Assembly: GCF_003144195.1 (NCBI RefSeq)
Contig: NW_020290000.1
Location: 248,001-312,000, forward strand
Length of the DNA: 64,000 nucleotides
From: Ceraceosorus guamensis
Taxonomy: Eukaryota > Basidiomycota > Exobasidiomycetes > Ceraceosorales > Ceraceosoraceae
Reading direction: 5' to 3'
The translations under genes were made by a program, and so were the position numbers. The first letter of the stretch is position 1. Each line of letters starts with the position of its first letter. The notes beneath the pieces were generated by a model. That model was not told the DNA's origin. It searched no databases and saw only the letters and a program-made list of their open reading frames with translations. Below, in pieces: positions 1-10,359 of this stretch.

Positions 1-1449
1 GCGACGCTCAAAGGTTCACCTGCCGCAGCAAATGATTCCTTTCCCAGCTCCAGCGCCACGGGTAGCATTTTGCCCGGCGTGTGGCAAGATGCAGCTGCAG
101 GGACACGGTTCTTTAGCATTGGCTTGCAACGTCTGCCTTCGGATGGAGGCAACGGCAACTCGACACTCACCTTCGGAGGGTACGATGCCGCTTATGCGCC
201 CGATGCTAGCCAGATCAAGTGGGGCTCCAATGTGGCTGATACGGACGGCGTAAATCGCAAATGGACCTCCCTCGTCACCCAGCTCATCACTACGGTCAAC
301 GGCACCTCTACCGCTTTGCCCAACTACACTGCCCTGAAAGCCATCTGGGACACTGGTGCTCGCTTCAATTATGGTAGGAGGGACATATTGAATGCCATGT
401 ATGGCGCGTACGGACTCGGCCCGAATGCGGATCAGAGCGGATACTACTTTCCCTGTCGCACATTGCTGCAGATCACCCTCAGCATCAATGGAGAGCTCGC
501 GACCATCCATCCGCTCGACTCGACGCTCAAGCAGACGGATCCGACTTCGTCAAGCTCTTCGGGCTGCATCGGCGGCTTCCAACCCTTTGTGGATGACGCG
601 AATGCGCCGGCCGATCTGGTGCTCGGTGCGCCTGCTATGCGAAGCATATACAGCGCGTTCTCTTGCGATGGTGTTCTGAACGGCGCTCCTCAAGGTGCTG
701 CGGCGCCCAACTGCGATCGCCCACAGATTGGCGTGCTTGGGCTACTCAACGATCCTGCTTCTCGCAACGAAGCCATAGATCAATTCAACCAGGTGCGCGT
801 GCAAGGAAAGAGTCTGGGAGACGACTCGATCATTGACAACGACGGAGCTGGCGGTACTGCATCGAGAGGTCTAGGGTCGGGCGCGAAGATTGCCATCGGC
901 GTGGTGCTGGGTGTCGTTGGGCTGTTGGTCGTTGTAGCAGGTGCGGTACTCTACGTCAAGCGACGGAGAGCAGCGAGAAATGGCGAATACGACTCGCCGG
1001 GACAAGGACTGGACGGTGCGGCAGAGAAGGAGGAAGCGTTGGATGGTGGGCGTCGCGCTCAAAAGTCGGCAAAGGAGCAAGCTGCAGCGAGGGAGTGGGC
1101 ACTGTTGCACGGACAATTTCCCGAAGACGAACCGCAAGGAGAACAGCCGGATCTTGCTGCTCGAACCACTGCGGCCCCTACGTGGGACACTGATTCCAGG
1201 GGCTACTGGGAAGCGCGTGCGGTCAAAAATGAGTATAAACAAAAAGCTAGGGCTCCTGCCCGGGGCGACGCCTCAAGTAGTGGAGCATCCGGCGCGGGAA
1301 AGGAACATGAGATCTCAGGACAAAGAGCAAGTCAGCACAAGCATAGCGCTAGCGCTTTTACGGCCCATCCAGAGTCGTACGAAATGTCGGACACGGGCAG
1401 TCACAGACTTGGACCGCTGTCGCACGATGCCACACACTCTCCGTTTTAG
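1..1449 (+). CDS. Pepsin-type (A1) aspartic protease with membrane anchor, 3' part only
   Basis: The frame is open from base 1, so the start and N-terminal lobe lie outside the window. What remains matches the C-terminal lobe of the pepsin family: an LTFGGYD stretch followed by a W-containing segment (about codons 55-85), then AIWDTGARF with the DTG that normally carries the second catalytic aspartate (near codon 117), and paired cysteines. Near codons 290-320 a glycine/valine-rich hydrophobic segment runs into KRRR, giving one membrane span with a basic cytosolic flank. A charged low-complexity tail of about 160 residues follows. This suggests a surface or secretory-pathway protease with its catalytic domain outside the cytosol. 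Fungal yapsins are usually GPI-anchored, whereas this one has a true span and a long tail. The partner catalytic Asp cannot be checked here. Stop is TAG at 1447-1449. Confidence 0.72.
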   Translation, partial: ATLKGSPAAANDSFPSSSATGSILPGVWQDAAAGTRFFSIGLQRLPSDGGNGNSTLTFGGYDAAYAPDASQIKWGSNVADTDGVNRKWTSLVTQLITTVNGTSTALPNYTALKAIWDTGARFNYGRRDILNAMYGAYGLGPNADQSGYYFPCRTLLQITLSINGELATIHPLDSTLKQTDPTSSSSSGCIGGFQPFVDDANAPADLVLGAPAMRSIYSAFSCDGVLNGAPQGAAAPNCDRPQIGVLGLLNDPASRNEAIDQFNQVRVQGKSLGDDSIIDNDGAGGTASRGLGSGAKIAIGVVLGVVGLLVVVAGAVLYVKRRRAARNGEYDSPGQGLDGAAEKEEALDGGRRAQKSAKEQAAAREWALLHGQFPEDEPQGEQPDLAARTTAAPTWDTDSRGYWEARAVKNEYKQKARAPARGDASSSGASGAGKEHEISGQRASQHKHSASAFTAHPESYEMSDTGSHRLGPLSHDATHSPF

Positions 1450-2636
1450 ATGGTAGAGGGCGGTGCCGCTGTTGATCAGCTTCCTCTCTCGCTCGATCTG
1501 CTTCCATGCCAAGTTTTTCATTGCATTCCTCGCCTCTTCTGCACGTGTATTGTAATACCGTCCATCGTCCATCTCACAAGGCTTTCTTCACGTTTATGTT
1601 TTCAAGTCGGTTACGCACACCTGACACCTCTGTGCCCTTTCCATCTACCATTGTCTCACGGTTCATGCGTTGAAGTCTGGCGATACCACGCACGGATGCA
1701 AGGCCTGTAATAACACATCTTCATTGCAGAATTGGAACGGCGATCTACCGGACCTCCTTCTCGGGAAGCGACCGACAATGAAAGGTCTTGAGCTTAACGA
1801 TGCTTTCACCTCGAACGCTTTCGCAACACCCAAGGCGAACTGATGATAGGTCGAAGGCCATGCGCACGAGCGCACCACTGCTACGCTGGCAGATGCTGCG
1901 TAGTCTACTATCCACTAATGATATCACTGTCGTAATGGGAGTAGCTGCTGGTCTGAACGAAGTCGCGAGTCAACTGAAGAACCACATGCAGAGTATGGGT
2001 ATCGGGAATCGGATGGATTCTTCCGTGCCGGCGGTCAGCTGAGCGCCGAAAGGCATACGGCAGAGCGCGAAATCCTCGCGATGCTTAGAGCGCTACCTCC
2101 GCCAATCACACAGCGCAGTCAAGTGTACGAGTCTACTTGCAAGTAGCGCAACGTGTGCAGATGGATGCTGTGCAAGGATGCGTGGTCCCGTCGGTAACTC
2201 ACGCGCAATCGTGACTCGTGATTGACTGTGTGGTTGGACCGTTGCGGAGCTCTCTGACCGCGCGTGCTAGCTGTGCTGCTGCATGCATGGGTGTTGCCGT
2301 GGGAGAGATAGGGCGCATGATGGTTGGATGCGGGAGTGTGTGTCGCGCGTCATACGAGCTTCTTCCGTCATTGGTCAAAAAGGGCGCGGCTTCACCTGCG
2401 AATCCTGCCAGTGTCATCAAAACCATCACCCATCAAGCCAGGTATAGCTTCGCTGCCATACGCCGCGCACGCATTGATCGAAGACCTTTCTGATTCGAAG
2501 TAGCCAACGGTTTGTGTCTCGGCCACAGAAAAGAGATCCGCGGAGTCATTGGCACGATCGAGGCGTGCTGGGCTGGCTCATTGGCACAAGGCGTCATTGA
2601 TTGGGTGGAGCCCATTCAGTCGTAAAAGGTCACAAA
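1450..2636. other. Intergenic region, no gene seen
   Basis: About 1.2 kb between the protease stop and the M28 protease start. Small open frames here show no recognisable domain. It contains one direct pair of the recurrent TCGTGA motif at 2209-2221. Confidence 0.5.
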
Positions 2637-5600
2637 ATGCCACCCAAGACGGCGGGAAGCGGTGCACTGCGACCTGGAAATCATGCCGGTCCAAACACCA
2701 CCACCGCAGCACCAGCAATGTCATCATCGTCATCTAGCCGATCACCTACCAAAGTCAGTCAAGCTGCATCCCGCTCATCCATCTCGTCTCGATCTACGAC
2801 GACCCATCAAAGCTGGCCAGCCCTCTCCTCCAAACCGCACTCCTTGCTACTCCTGCCCGCCCTAGCAGCATTCATCCTCGTCCTTTCTCTCTTGGCATGT
2901 TGGTCTCACTACTACCTTCCCCAACCCGTCACCCTCGCCCAATCCGCCCTGTCAGAGTCAGCGGGCAAAGGAGCTCTGTTCAGCGAAGAGAGGACTTTTC
3001 AAGTGATGCAAAAATTGGCGATAGATATCGGGTATAGGATAGTGGGAACCAAGCAACACGTTCAGGCGGAAGAGTGGCTGGAGAGCGAGATCAAACCTCT
3101 GATTGGGTGGCATCAGACCGGAGAGGGTCGGGGAAATGGCACGCAGGTGGAGATGTGGACGCAGATTGGTGACGGCGCTCATCGGTGAGTACGCTGGTAC
3201 GATATAGAGTGCTCGCTGGATGAGGCGAGAAATAAGACTTGGCCTGCTGAGGGTAGAGGGTATCCTTGAGGAGTGACAGCAATGGGAAGGGTGAGCCAGT
3301 CGAGCACACATGGCAACACGCGTCCACGACGAGGTGGCAGCGTCGTTCAGGACTCTGTATGCTTGAGACGCTCGACTGTAAAGCTGACAAGCGCGGTATC
3401 GATCTTACTCTGGCAATTTGCGCAGCTTTGACTTTATGCACAACGTCGTCTTCAAGCGCTACATGAACATGAGTAATGTGATTGTTCGTCTCTCCGACGG
3501 CACGGATGAGGGCAAGGAGCATGCTGTGCTCATCAATGGGCATCTTGACTCTACTCTGCCAAGTCCTGGAGCAGCGGATGATGGTGTAGCCATCGGCATT
3601 ATGCTCGAGGTGTGTGGACGGACTTAGCGCTCATTGGAGACCCTGATCCAGGGATGCCGATTGACCCAAAACCGTGCATCTGCCTCCAGCTTCTACGCAT
3701 CTTCACAACCAGCCCACGGCCCAAGCTACGCCACTCGATCATTCTGCTCTTCAACAACGGCGAAGAGTCGTTGCAAGATGCTTCCCACCTGTACATCACG
3801 CAACACGAGCCTACCCGTCATAGTGTGCGAGCCGTCGTCAATTTAGAAGCTTGCGGCGTGTCTGGACCCGAATTGCTCTTTCAGGCCGACTCGGAACAGC
3901 TTGTGGAAGCGTACGCGAAGGCTCCGCGGCCTTTCGGTACCATCTTGGCCAACGATGTCTTTGGCAGTGGCATAATTCTCAGCGACACGGATGCCCGGCA
4001 ATTCGCAGAGTATGGAAACGTCCCGATGTTGGATATGGCCATTGTGGGCAACAGCTACTTGTACCACACCAGAAAGGATGTTCCAAAATACATTCAGCCT
4101 GGAGTGGCTCAGCACTTTGGGGAGAATGTGCTGGCCATCGTGCAACACTTGACTACGGATCCCAAATCTAAATTGGCGAATGTCAAACAGTTTCCCAAAA
4201 GAATGCCTCCAATTTACTTTACCATCGCTGGCAAGTACTTCATCCACATTAGCAACAAGGCGTGGAAAGGCCTCTCGATGGTGCGTCATGGAGGTCTCGC
4301 AAGTGCAAAAAGGCGGCATTTCCAATTTGATCACAATCTGTCCTACCTCATCTTGCATACAGGCAATGTCAGCGTTCGCCAACTTCTTCCTTTCCTCCAC
4401 CGTCCGCGCGGAGAAGCACTTTGGTTCGCTCCAGACGACGACGCTAGCCATCTTTGCTGTAGTGCTCTCACTCTTCGCAAGCTTGATCAGCGCGAATCTC
4501 GTCGCTTTGATCATGACGCAAGTGCTCAACAAGGGCATGAGCTGGTTCTCTCACGAATTATACCCTGTCGTATTGTACGGCCCGCCGGCAGTGGCGGGCA
4601 GCCTGGCAGTCCAGCTGGCAAGCTCTTACTTCTTCACGGGCGAGCGCAGAGCTTCCATGGAAAGGGCAACGCTCAACGGAATGTTTGCAAGTGAGTCGAG
4701 CTCTCCAAAGCTGCGTGTCCTTACACGAGGTTCTGACCCACCCCCTTTACGGCTGCAGTCTTTGCGCTGTCGCTCATGTGCCTCAACGCGTTTGGCATTG
4801 GCTCTGCGTACCTGTTCGGCCTCGGCACATTTGCTCTGCTCTTCGTGTGAGTGCCACTCTTCCGCCTTTGCCTATTCATGGCGCCCTTGACTGATCGAAG
4901 AAAGCCTGTTTCGCTCTCGCACAGCACCGCGTTGAACGACTTTGTGCTGGTTGGCTTCGGCGCAATCGAGCTCCGCAAGGTGGCCGCGGATCAAAGGGTG
5001 CACCCTCTAACTTATTTTCTGCTTAGCATCATTCCATCGGTCGTCGGATCCGAAGGTGAGTAGAACATCAAGTCCGGTTTTTGATTGCTTTGCTGATTGT
5101 CTCTGTGACACATGGCTCGCTAGGTCTGGTATCGTTCTTGGATCTGTTCGTTCCCTTGACGGGCCGCACTGGCGAGATTTCGCCCTCCGATCACATCATC
5201 GCGACAATCGTGGCCGCGCTTTCGTTCATGTCTCTGCCCATCATGCTGCCACTTGCACATCGATATGGTCCGAAGCACATAACGCGAGCAATTGCTGGGC
5301 TTTTGATCTTTACAAGCATAGCCATTGCGGTGTTTGCAAGTCCTTCCTTTTCCCCTTGGACGCCTTTGACGCCCAAGCGCATATTTGTTCATCAGGTCGA
5401 GAACATTACCGACGGGACGTGGAGCATGAACATGGGCCATGCTGACGCGGCGCCTGGTCATTGGCAATTGGTCGACGACGTCAGGACCGCTTTGGTGCCA
5501 GAGCACGCCCCGGCAGTCAAGCAGGTAATGAATGGTGAGCGTTGGGGTCGAAGCGCGCTGGTCAGATAGCATCCACTGACGCCTGCTCGATACTGATCCG

Positions 5601-6264
5601 CCCGACCAATGCGACAGAGAATAATACCGTGTTTGACATTCTGCACCCAGTCAGTGCCTTTTTGACGCCGTTCAAGTTCGACTTGCCGCCGCCCGCTTCC
5701 GGTCAAGTCTCTCCCTGGTCCGCACCCAATGCCTTTACCGTCACATCCAGGGACGAGGAGTTGGACCTGGTGGCCGGAACGAGGCGCGTTACCATCGAAG
5801 TCAAGAAACCAGGCTTGATCTGGTCCGTCATTGCTTTCCACGCCGACGTCTTGGAGTGGGATTTGCCCGGCGTTTCCCCACCTGCAGGCGGCAGGCAGAG
5901 ACATCACATCAAGGAAGTGGGCAGGTATGGGGTGGAGAGTTGGACCATACGCCTCTTGCTTCGGCTCGACGAAGACGCGAGGGCAGCAGCGGCTATCCGA
6001 GGACCGGACCGTGCACCCTACTCGGCGTCTGTCCGCGTAGACTCTGCGACAGCAGCCGAAGACCAAGTGTACAGAAATCCCTCTAGACTCTGGATCGATT
6101 ATTCCGCTTTGGACGCAGAGGGAATGTGGCCAAATTCTAGACATTTGGTCGAGAGCAGGCCATCTTTGAAGACGTTTGAAAAGATGGACAGGTATTTGGC
6201 CAAGTCGCACCCGGAAGTGGACGCCATGCTGCTTTCTGTAGTTGCTGGCGTCGCTCAAGTCTAA
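2637..6264 (+). CDS. Vacuolar membrane zinc protease, M28 family (PFF1/ERMP1-like)
   Basis: Proposed exons are 2637-3184, 3426-3609, 3690-4280, 4363-4690, 4759-4846, 4925-5055, 5124-5534 and 5618-6264. All junctions keep frame and give 975 residues, the usual family size. A Ser/Thr-rich cytosolic head is followed by a membrane span (about residues 70-95) and the M28 peptidase domain. HRFDFM lies at the first junction. Metal-site elements are visible: GHLDS (His, Asp), AADDG (bridging Asp), NNGEES (catalytic and binding Glu), NLEACG, and NSYLYHTRKD (His). The second half holds several hydrophobic segments (for example around AIFAVVLSLFASL) and a lumenal C-terminal domain, as in ERMP1 and yeast PFF1. 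The role is metallo-aminopeptidase-like cleavage in the vacuole lumen, by family inference. The start is the first ATG of the frame. The 241-nt first intron is the least certain part. The gene converges on the dehydrogenase 152 bp away. Confidence 0.92.
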
Positions 6265-6416
6265 AATCCGCGTCGTTGGTGCCTCCTTGCTACCGCAGTC
6301 GCACGCTGTGCATCAAAAGGCGCAAAATGAAACATCATTCGAACTCCCCCCCTTTTCGTGACATTTCGTACCCGGCTAGTGTGAGCGTTACAAGATGTGC
6401 CTCATGCAGAAGATGG

Positions 6417-7759
6417 TCAGTGTAGGCGTCCAGGCACGACTGGATGGCTCGCTGCGAGACCTCCATCGACAGGAAGAGCCACACCGTTGACGTAGGAGGC
6501 CTCGTTGGTGCTGAGGAAAGTGACCACTTGCGCAATCTGTTGTAGCGAAAAGATGCGTTTGCAAAATCTCAGCCAATCACGTGGTAAATGACGACTTGAT
6601 AGCCCGCGCTTCTTGCACCTTCGAATCTGCACTCACTTCTTCTGCCACGCCATACCTCCTGGTTGGGTTGAGCTGACCGATCTTGCCCGCACTGCCGCGT
6701 TCCCTGGACATTTCAAACGTGGGCAGAGTCATGCCAGTCTCGATCAGACCGGGACAAACGGCATTGACTCGAACATTTGTTCCTGCCATTTGACAGGCTC
6801 CGGTTTGAGCGAGGGAGATGACGGCTGCTTTGCTGGCGCTGTAATCTGCTGAACCTGCTCCTGAGCGAAGACCGGCTACAGAAGCGGTGAGGATGATGGA
6901 TCCACTTGCATCGGACTTGGACGAGCTGGTCACTTGCATTGCCTCGCTTGCGTACTTGACGGCGTGGAAGCAGCTAAGTAGGGATGAGATAGAGTCAGCG
7001 GCATGCACACATCGAACGGGGGTCAATCTTCCCAAACTGGGCGCTGGTATAGAACCTCCAATCCAGTCTAATCTGCTGCCTCTCCGGATGCCTTGATTTT
7101 CTGCGCCCAAATGCTCACCTCAATACATTCACTCTCAGAGTCTCGGCCACATCTTCTCCGTCTGTAGCAGAGATTGGAGCGCCCGTAGCGATGGCAGCAT
7201 TGGCGAAAAAGACGTCCAGCTGACCTTCCTCTTTGATGGCACGATCGCAGATCTCCTTGATGGCCTCCTCTGATGCGGCATCGCAAGCATGAGTTGTGAT
7301 CTGCCGCGGGCAGCAATTCAAAAAGCAAAGGAATTCAGCAGGGGCCCAGTGAGGGCGGAACACCTATCCAACGATGCGCATGTTTGGGCGAGGATGATGT
7401 GTGGTGTGCTACGGCGCCGAAAGTTGCAGCACCTCACAACATGTATGCACGAGCAAATCGAATTCGAGCAGCAAACTTTTTCAACTCACCTTGACATCCG
7501 CATACAATCCCTTCAAAGTCTTTTTGAGCTCCTCGAAATGATCATCGACGATGTCGAGGGCGTAAATGTGTTTGGCACCCTCATGAGCGTACTGCCTCAC
7601 CGTAGCTCTGCCGATCCCAGTCGGACTTCCAGCACCCGTGACGATGCACACTTTTCCAGATAGACGACCTGAGCGAGGCGCGCTGGATAGGTGAGATTGG
7701 ATGATCTCTAGACGACGTAGCGTCTGCTCGTATGCTTTCTTGGACGCTTCGGACGACAT
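6417..7759 (-). CDS. Short-chain dehydrogenase/reductase (classical SDR)
   Basis: Four exons on the minus strand: 7490-7759, 7119-7300, 6637-6973 and 6417-6536. All have GTGAG-type donors and AG acceptors, and the product is 302 residues. The Rossmann cofactor site is [11 protein letters not shown] near residue 37, an extended form of TGxxxGxG. The NNAG equivalent is ANAA. The catalytic serine sits in ILTASVAG, and the YSASK motif supplies Tyr and Lys. The C-terminal PVDGG strand and the spacing fit FabG-like NAD(P)-dependent oxidoreductases. The substrate cannot be told; sugar, polyol, keto-acyl and secondary alcohol reductases all look like this. No targeting peptide is obvious, so it is probably cytosolic. 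It shares a 683-bp divergent promoter region with the HAD phosphatase; that region carries four GTCGTGA repeats. Confidence 0.92.
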
Positions 7760-7966
7760 GCTGGCCGGAGCAAGGGACGAGTGCGGTGGTGGTGGCGGGG
7801 TTTGGGGCAAGAAGGATGGAGAACGATTGGTTTTGAGTGTGGGATGAGTAATCAGGAGTTGGAAAGAGTATGAATACGCCGCTGAGCTATGTATGCGATG
7901 GATGAGAGGATGAAGGGGGAATGGACAGCAAAAGTGAAGGGCAGCTGTACAGATGCGGACCATGCA

Positions 7967-7996
7967 GTCGTGAGTCGTGAGTCGTGAGTCGTGAGT
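7967..7996. repeat. Tandem GTCGTGA heptamer array, 4 copies
   Basis: Four head-to-tail copies of GTCGTGA followed by GT. This is the cleanest array of the TCGTGA/TCACGA motif that recurs in non-coding DNA across the window. It lies 208 bp upstream of the dehydrogenase start. Confidence 0.9.
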
Positions 7997-8372
7997 GTAT
8001 AGCAAATCGTCTTTGGCGTGAGAAGCCATCAAGCAGCAGCAACAAGCAACAAGGCGGAGGTGCATATGCTGTGCAGCATGAATGCGCGCGGGGCCTATAG
8101 CTGCTGTTCGGCTCACCGGCGTCACCCGCAAGCCGGCGGGGGGCAGCAGTCGCGCGCGCGCGTTCATCACGTAGTTTGGTGCGGGGGAAGCTTAATTGAT
8201 GCAGCCGTCAGTGCAAGGCACGAGACAGAGTCACGCACGAGCCATCCGCCCAAAGATACGGTATACTTTTCACTGTTGTATCTATACTCACACACACAGC
8301 AGAGAGTCACGCTCACGACTCACGACGACTTGCATGCTGGGAGCTGCGCGACATCTTCTCAAACAGGCAGTC

Positions 8373-8375
<3 letters not shown>

Positions 8376-8410
<35 letters not shown>

Positions 8411-8430
8411 CAACGCAGCGCAGCGCAGCG
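8376..8430. repeat. CAG/CAA and GCAGC microsatellite in the HAD 5' leader
   Basis: About nine CAG units run into CAA units and then GCAGC repeats, ending just before the ATG at 8443. The tract is upstream of the start codon, so it is probably 5' UTR or core promoter and not polyglutamine. Confidence 0.85.
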
Positions 8431-8442
8431 CAACGCAAAATC

Positions 8443-9828
8443 ATGTCCGCAAGCACAAGGTTGAACATTCTGCTGGATCTGTCCGGTACGCTGCACATTG
8501 GCGACGTAGCCACGCCCGCCGCCATCCCAGCCTTGCGCAAACTGCGAGAATTTTTGTCCAAAAGGGGCAACAGCTCCTTGCGTTTCGCTAGCAACACCAC
8601 CAAGGAAGCGCCTTTAAGCTTGCAGCAACGCTTATTGAGGGCGGGTTTTGGAGCGGGAGATGTGCCCTTGATGGATCTGTACACCAGTCTAAGCGCTACC
8701 GCTCGAGAGGTGGCCGTATTGCAAAGACCTGCACTCTTGTTGCTCAGCAAGTCCGCTCAACAAATCTTTCAAGATCCTCCTTCTTCCTCTTCCTCCTCCT
8801 CCTCCTCCGCAAGGCATTTCAGGCCTTCCAGCGATACATTGCCAAAGGATCTTGATGAGGAAGAGTGGAAGTGCTTGAAGAGGTGCAACGTCGTCGTGGT
8901 TGGTCTGGCGCCCGATCTGATGCGCAGCGAGTGGCTAGACGAAGCGTTCAGAATCCTCTGCGGAGAGTATTCCTCCGAGCAGCAAGAAGCAGCGACGCCA
9001 AAGATCATCGCGACGCATAGAGGTCAGTCCCTTTGACTGGCCGACTAGCTCATCTTGGGACTTCTGCAGCATTCGTGGCTCACTCGCCGTCCATGCCGTC
9101 CTCACCAGCATCGTATTATCGTCCAGAAAATGCCGCGCCGCTTTCTATGGGTCCCGGCCCCTACGTGAGCGCCCTCGAGACCGCAGCCAGGCTCGATGTT
9201 CGCGATACTTTGGTATGCGGTAAGCCCAGTCGAGGCTTCTTTGAGGGGGCATTGAAGGAGATGAGAGGGGGCGAGGATGCGCAGCCAGGGGAGAGAAACA
9301 TCGTTGTGAGTTCGAGCCATCTCTTCCTCCAAACTTGATCTGAACGTCACATCGCGAGGTCCAATGATGCTGATTGCGCAAGCTGCTTCAACTTTCGCAA
9401 AACCACTCTTCGGGGTCGCAGGTGGGTGATGGTGAGCAGAGATTTCTTAAGGAGGCCATCTTCTCCACTCCTCCTTGTCATGTTCCATTTCATCTCAGCT
9501 GACGCCCCTTTTGGGACCACGCTGCGTGCGCAACAGACGTCTCTGCCGATCTGGGCGAAGGAGCCATCGAGCTAGGTCTCGAGCGCATACTGGGTGAGGC
9601 GGGCCTACATCCTCGCATCCTCTCTTTCATATCCCATTCAGAAGTCTCGCGCTAATCCTACCATCCTCTTTGCCGCCCATCTGAATCGTTGTCCTTTTGC
9701 GTGCCACTCCAGTCAAGACGGGCAAGTATCGTGATGGCGACGAGGACAGAGCTACTAAGCCCGTCTTTGCTGTTCATGAGACCTTTGCGCAGTGGGTGGA
9801 TGTCTTGATCAGCGAGGAAGGACATTGA
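8443..9828 (+). CDS. HAD-superfamily phosphatase (HDHD2/LHPP-like)
   Basis: Five exons: 8443-9022, 9070-9305, 9422-9431, 9537-9593 and 9713-9828, giving 332 residues in one frame. Motif I is LLDLSGTLHIGD (residues 9-20), with the nucleophilic Asp followed by Ser-Gly-Thr, the form seen in HDHD2. SNTTKEA supplies motif II, VCGKPSRGFF the motif III lysine region, and VGDDVSADLGEGA motif IV. The end KTGKYRDGDED is characteristic of the HDHD2/LHPP branch (phospho-histidine/lysine or pyrophosphate phosphatases). A poly-serine insert near residues 108-116 is unusual. Exon 3 is only 10 nt, but without it VGDD cannot be formed, so I trust it. Substrate is not determinable from sequence; probably cytosolic. 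Confidence 0.9.
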
Positions 9829-10359
9829 AAGCCGACCAGAAAGGGCAGAAGGGCCCCTCTATTCTGCTCGCGATTGCGCGATTTGTACGCGCCCATAGCT
9901 GCCTTGCGTCTCATCGAGTCTCCTCACAAGCAAGCAATCGTCGTCGAACGGTGAAGAAGACCATCTGAATTGGCAATGGAGCGACAATCGACAGTACATA
10001 GAACACCAGCATTCGCGGCCATAGTCACAAGATCAGCGCGGCCGAATCGGAAAGAAGCGCGGGCGACTGAGGGCGTGGCTAATCCTCTAAAGAGCGAAAA
10101 GGCGGAAGAAGGACGAGATGGGCAAATGTAGCGAAAAGAAGAGGGGGACAAGGATGACAAGTCCCGCATTCGAGACGTTTCACCGTGCAGGGTGAAGAGC
10201 GGTTGTTTGAGTGATCTTGTTGGGTACAGCATGCTTCCGTGCACCTCGTTATGATACAAAAGAGCGTGTCGAGCCGGATTTCATCAAGAGATTCGGCTGC
10301 AAAAAGAAAGAGGTGCCATCTGGATGGATGCACATGGAAAAAAGGTAGACGAATCGGCC
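9829..10359. other. Convergent 3' intergenic region, no gene seen
   Basis: About 530 bp between two convergent stops. It presumably holds both 3' UTRs and poly(A) sites. No coding or repeat signal was noticed. Confidence 0.5.

Larger units (their letters stand above)
7760..8442. promoter_or_regulatory. Shared divergent promoter region (SDR / HAD phosphatase)
   Basis: Both flanking genes start outward from this 683-bp interval, so it must hold both promoters. Visible contents are a tandem GTCGTGA array (7967-7996), a further cluster of TCACGA units (about 8305-8330), a CA-rich stretch near 8290, and a CAG/CAA microsatellite directly before the HAD start. No TATA box or factor site is claimed. 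Confidence 0.55.
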
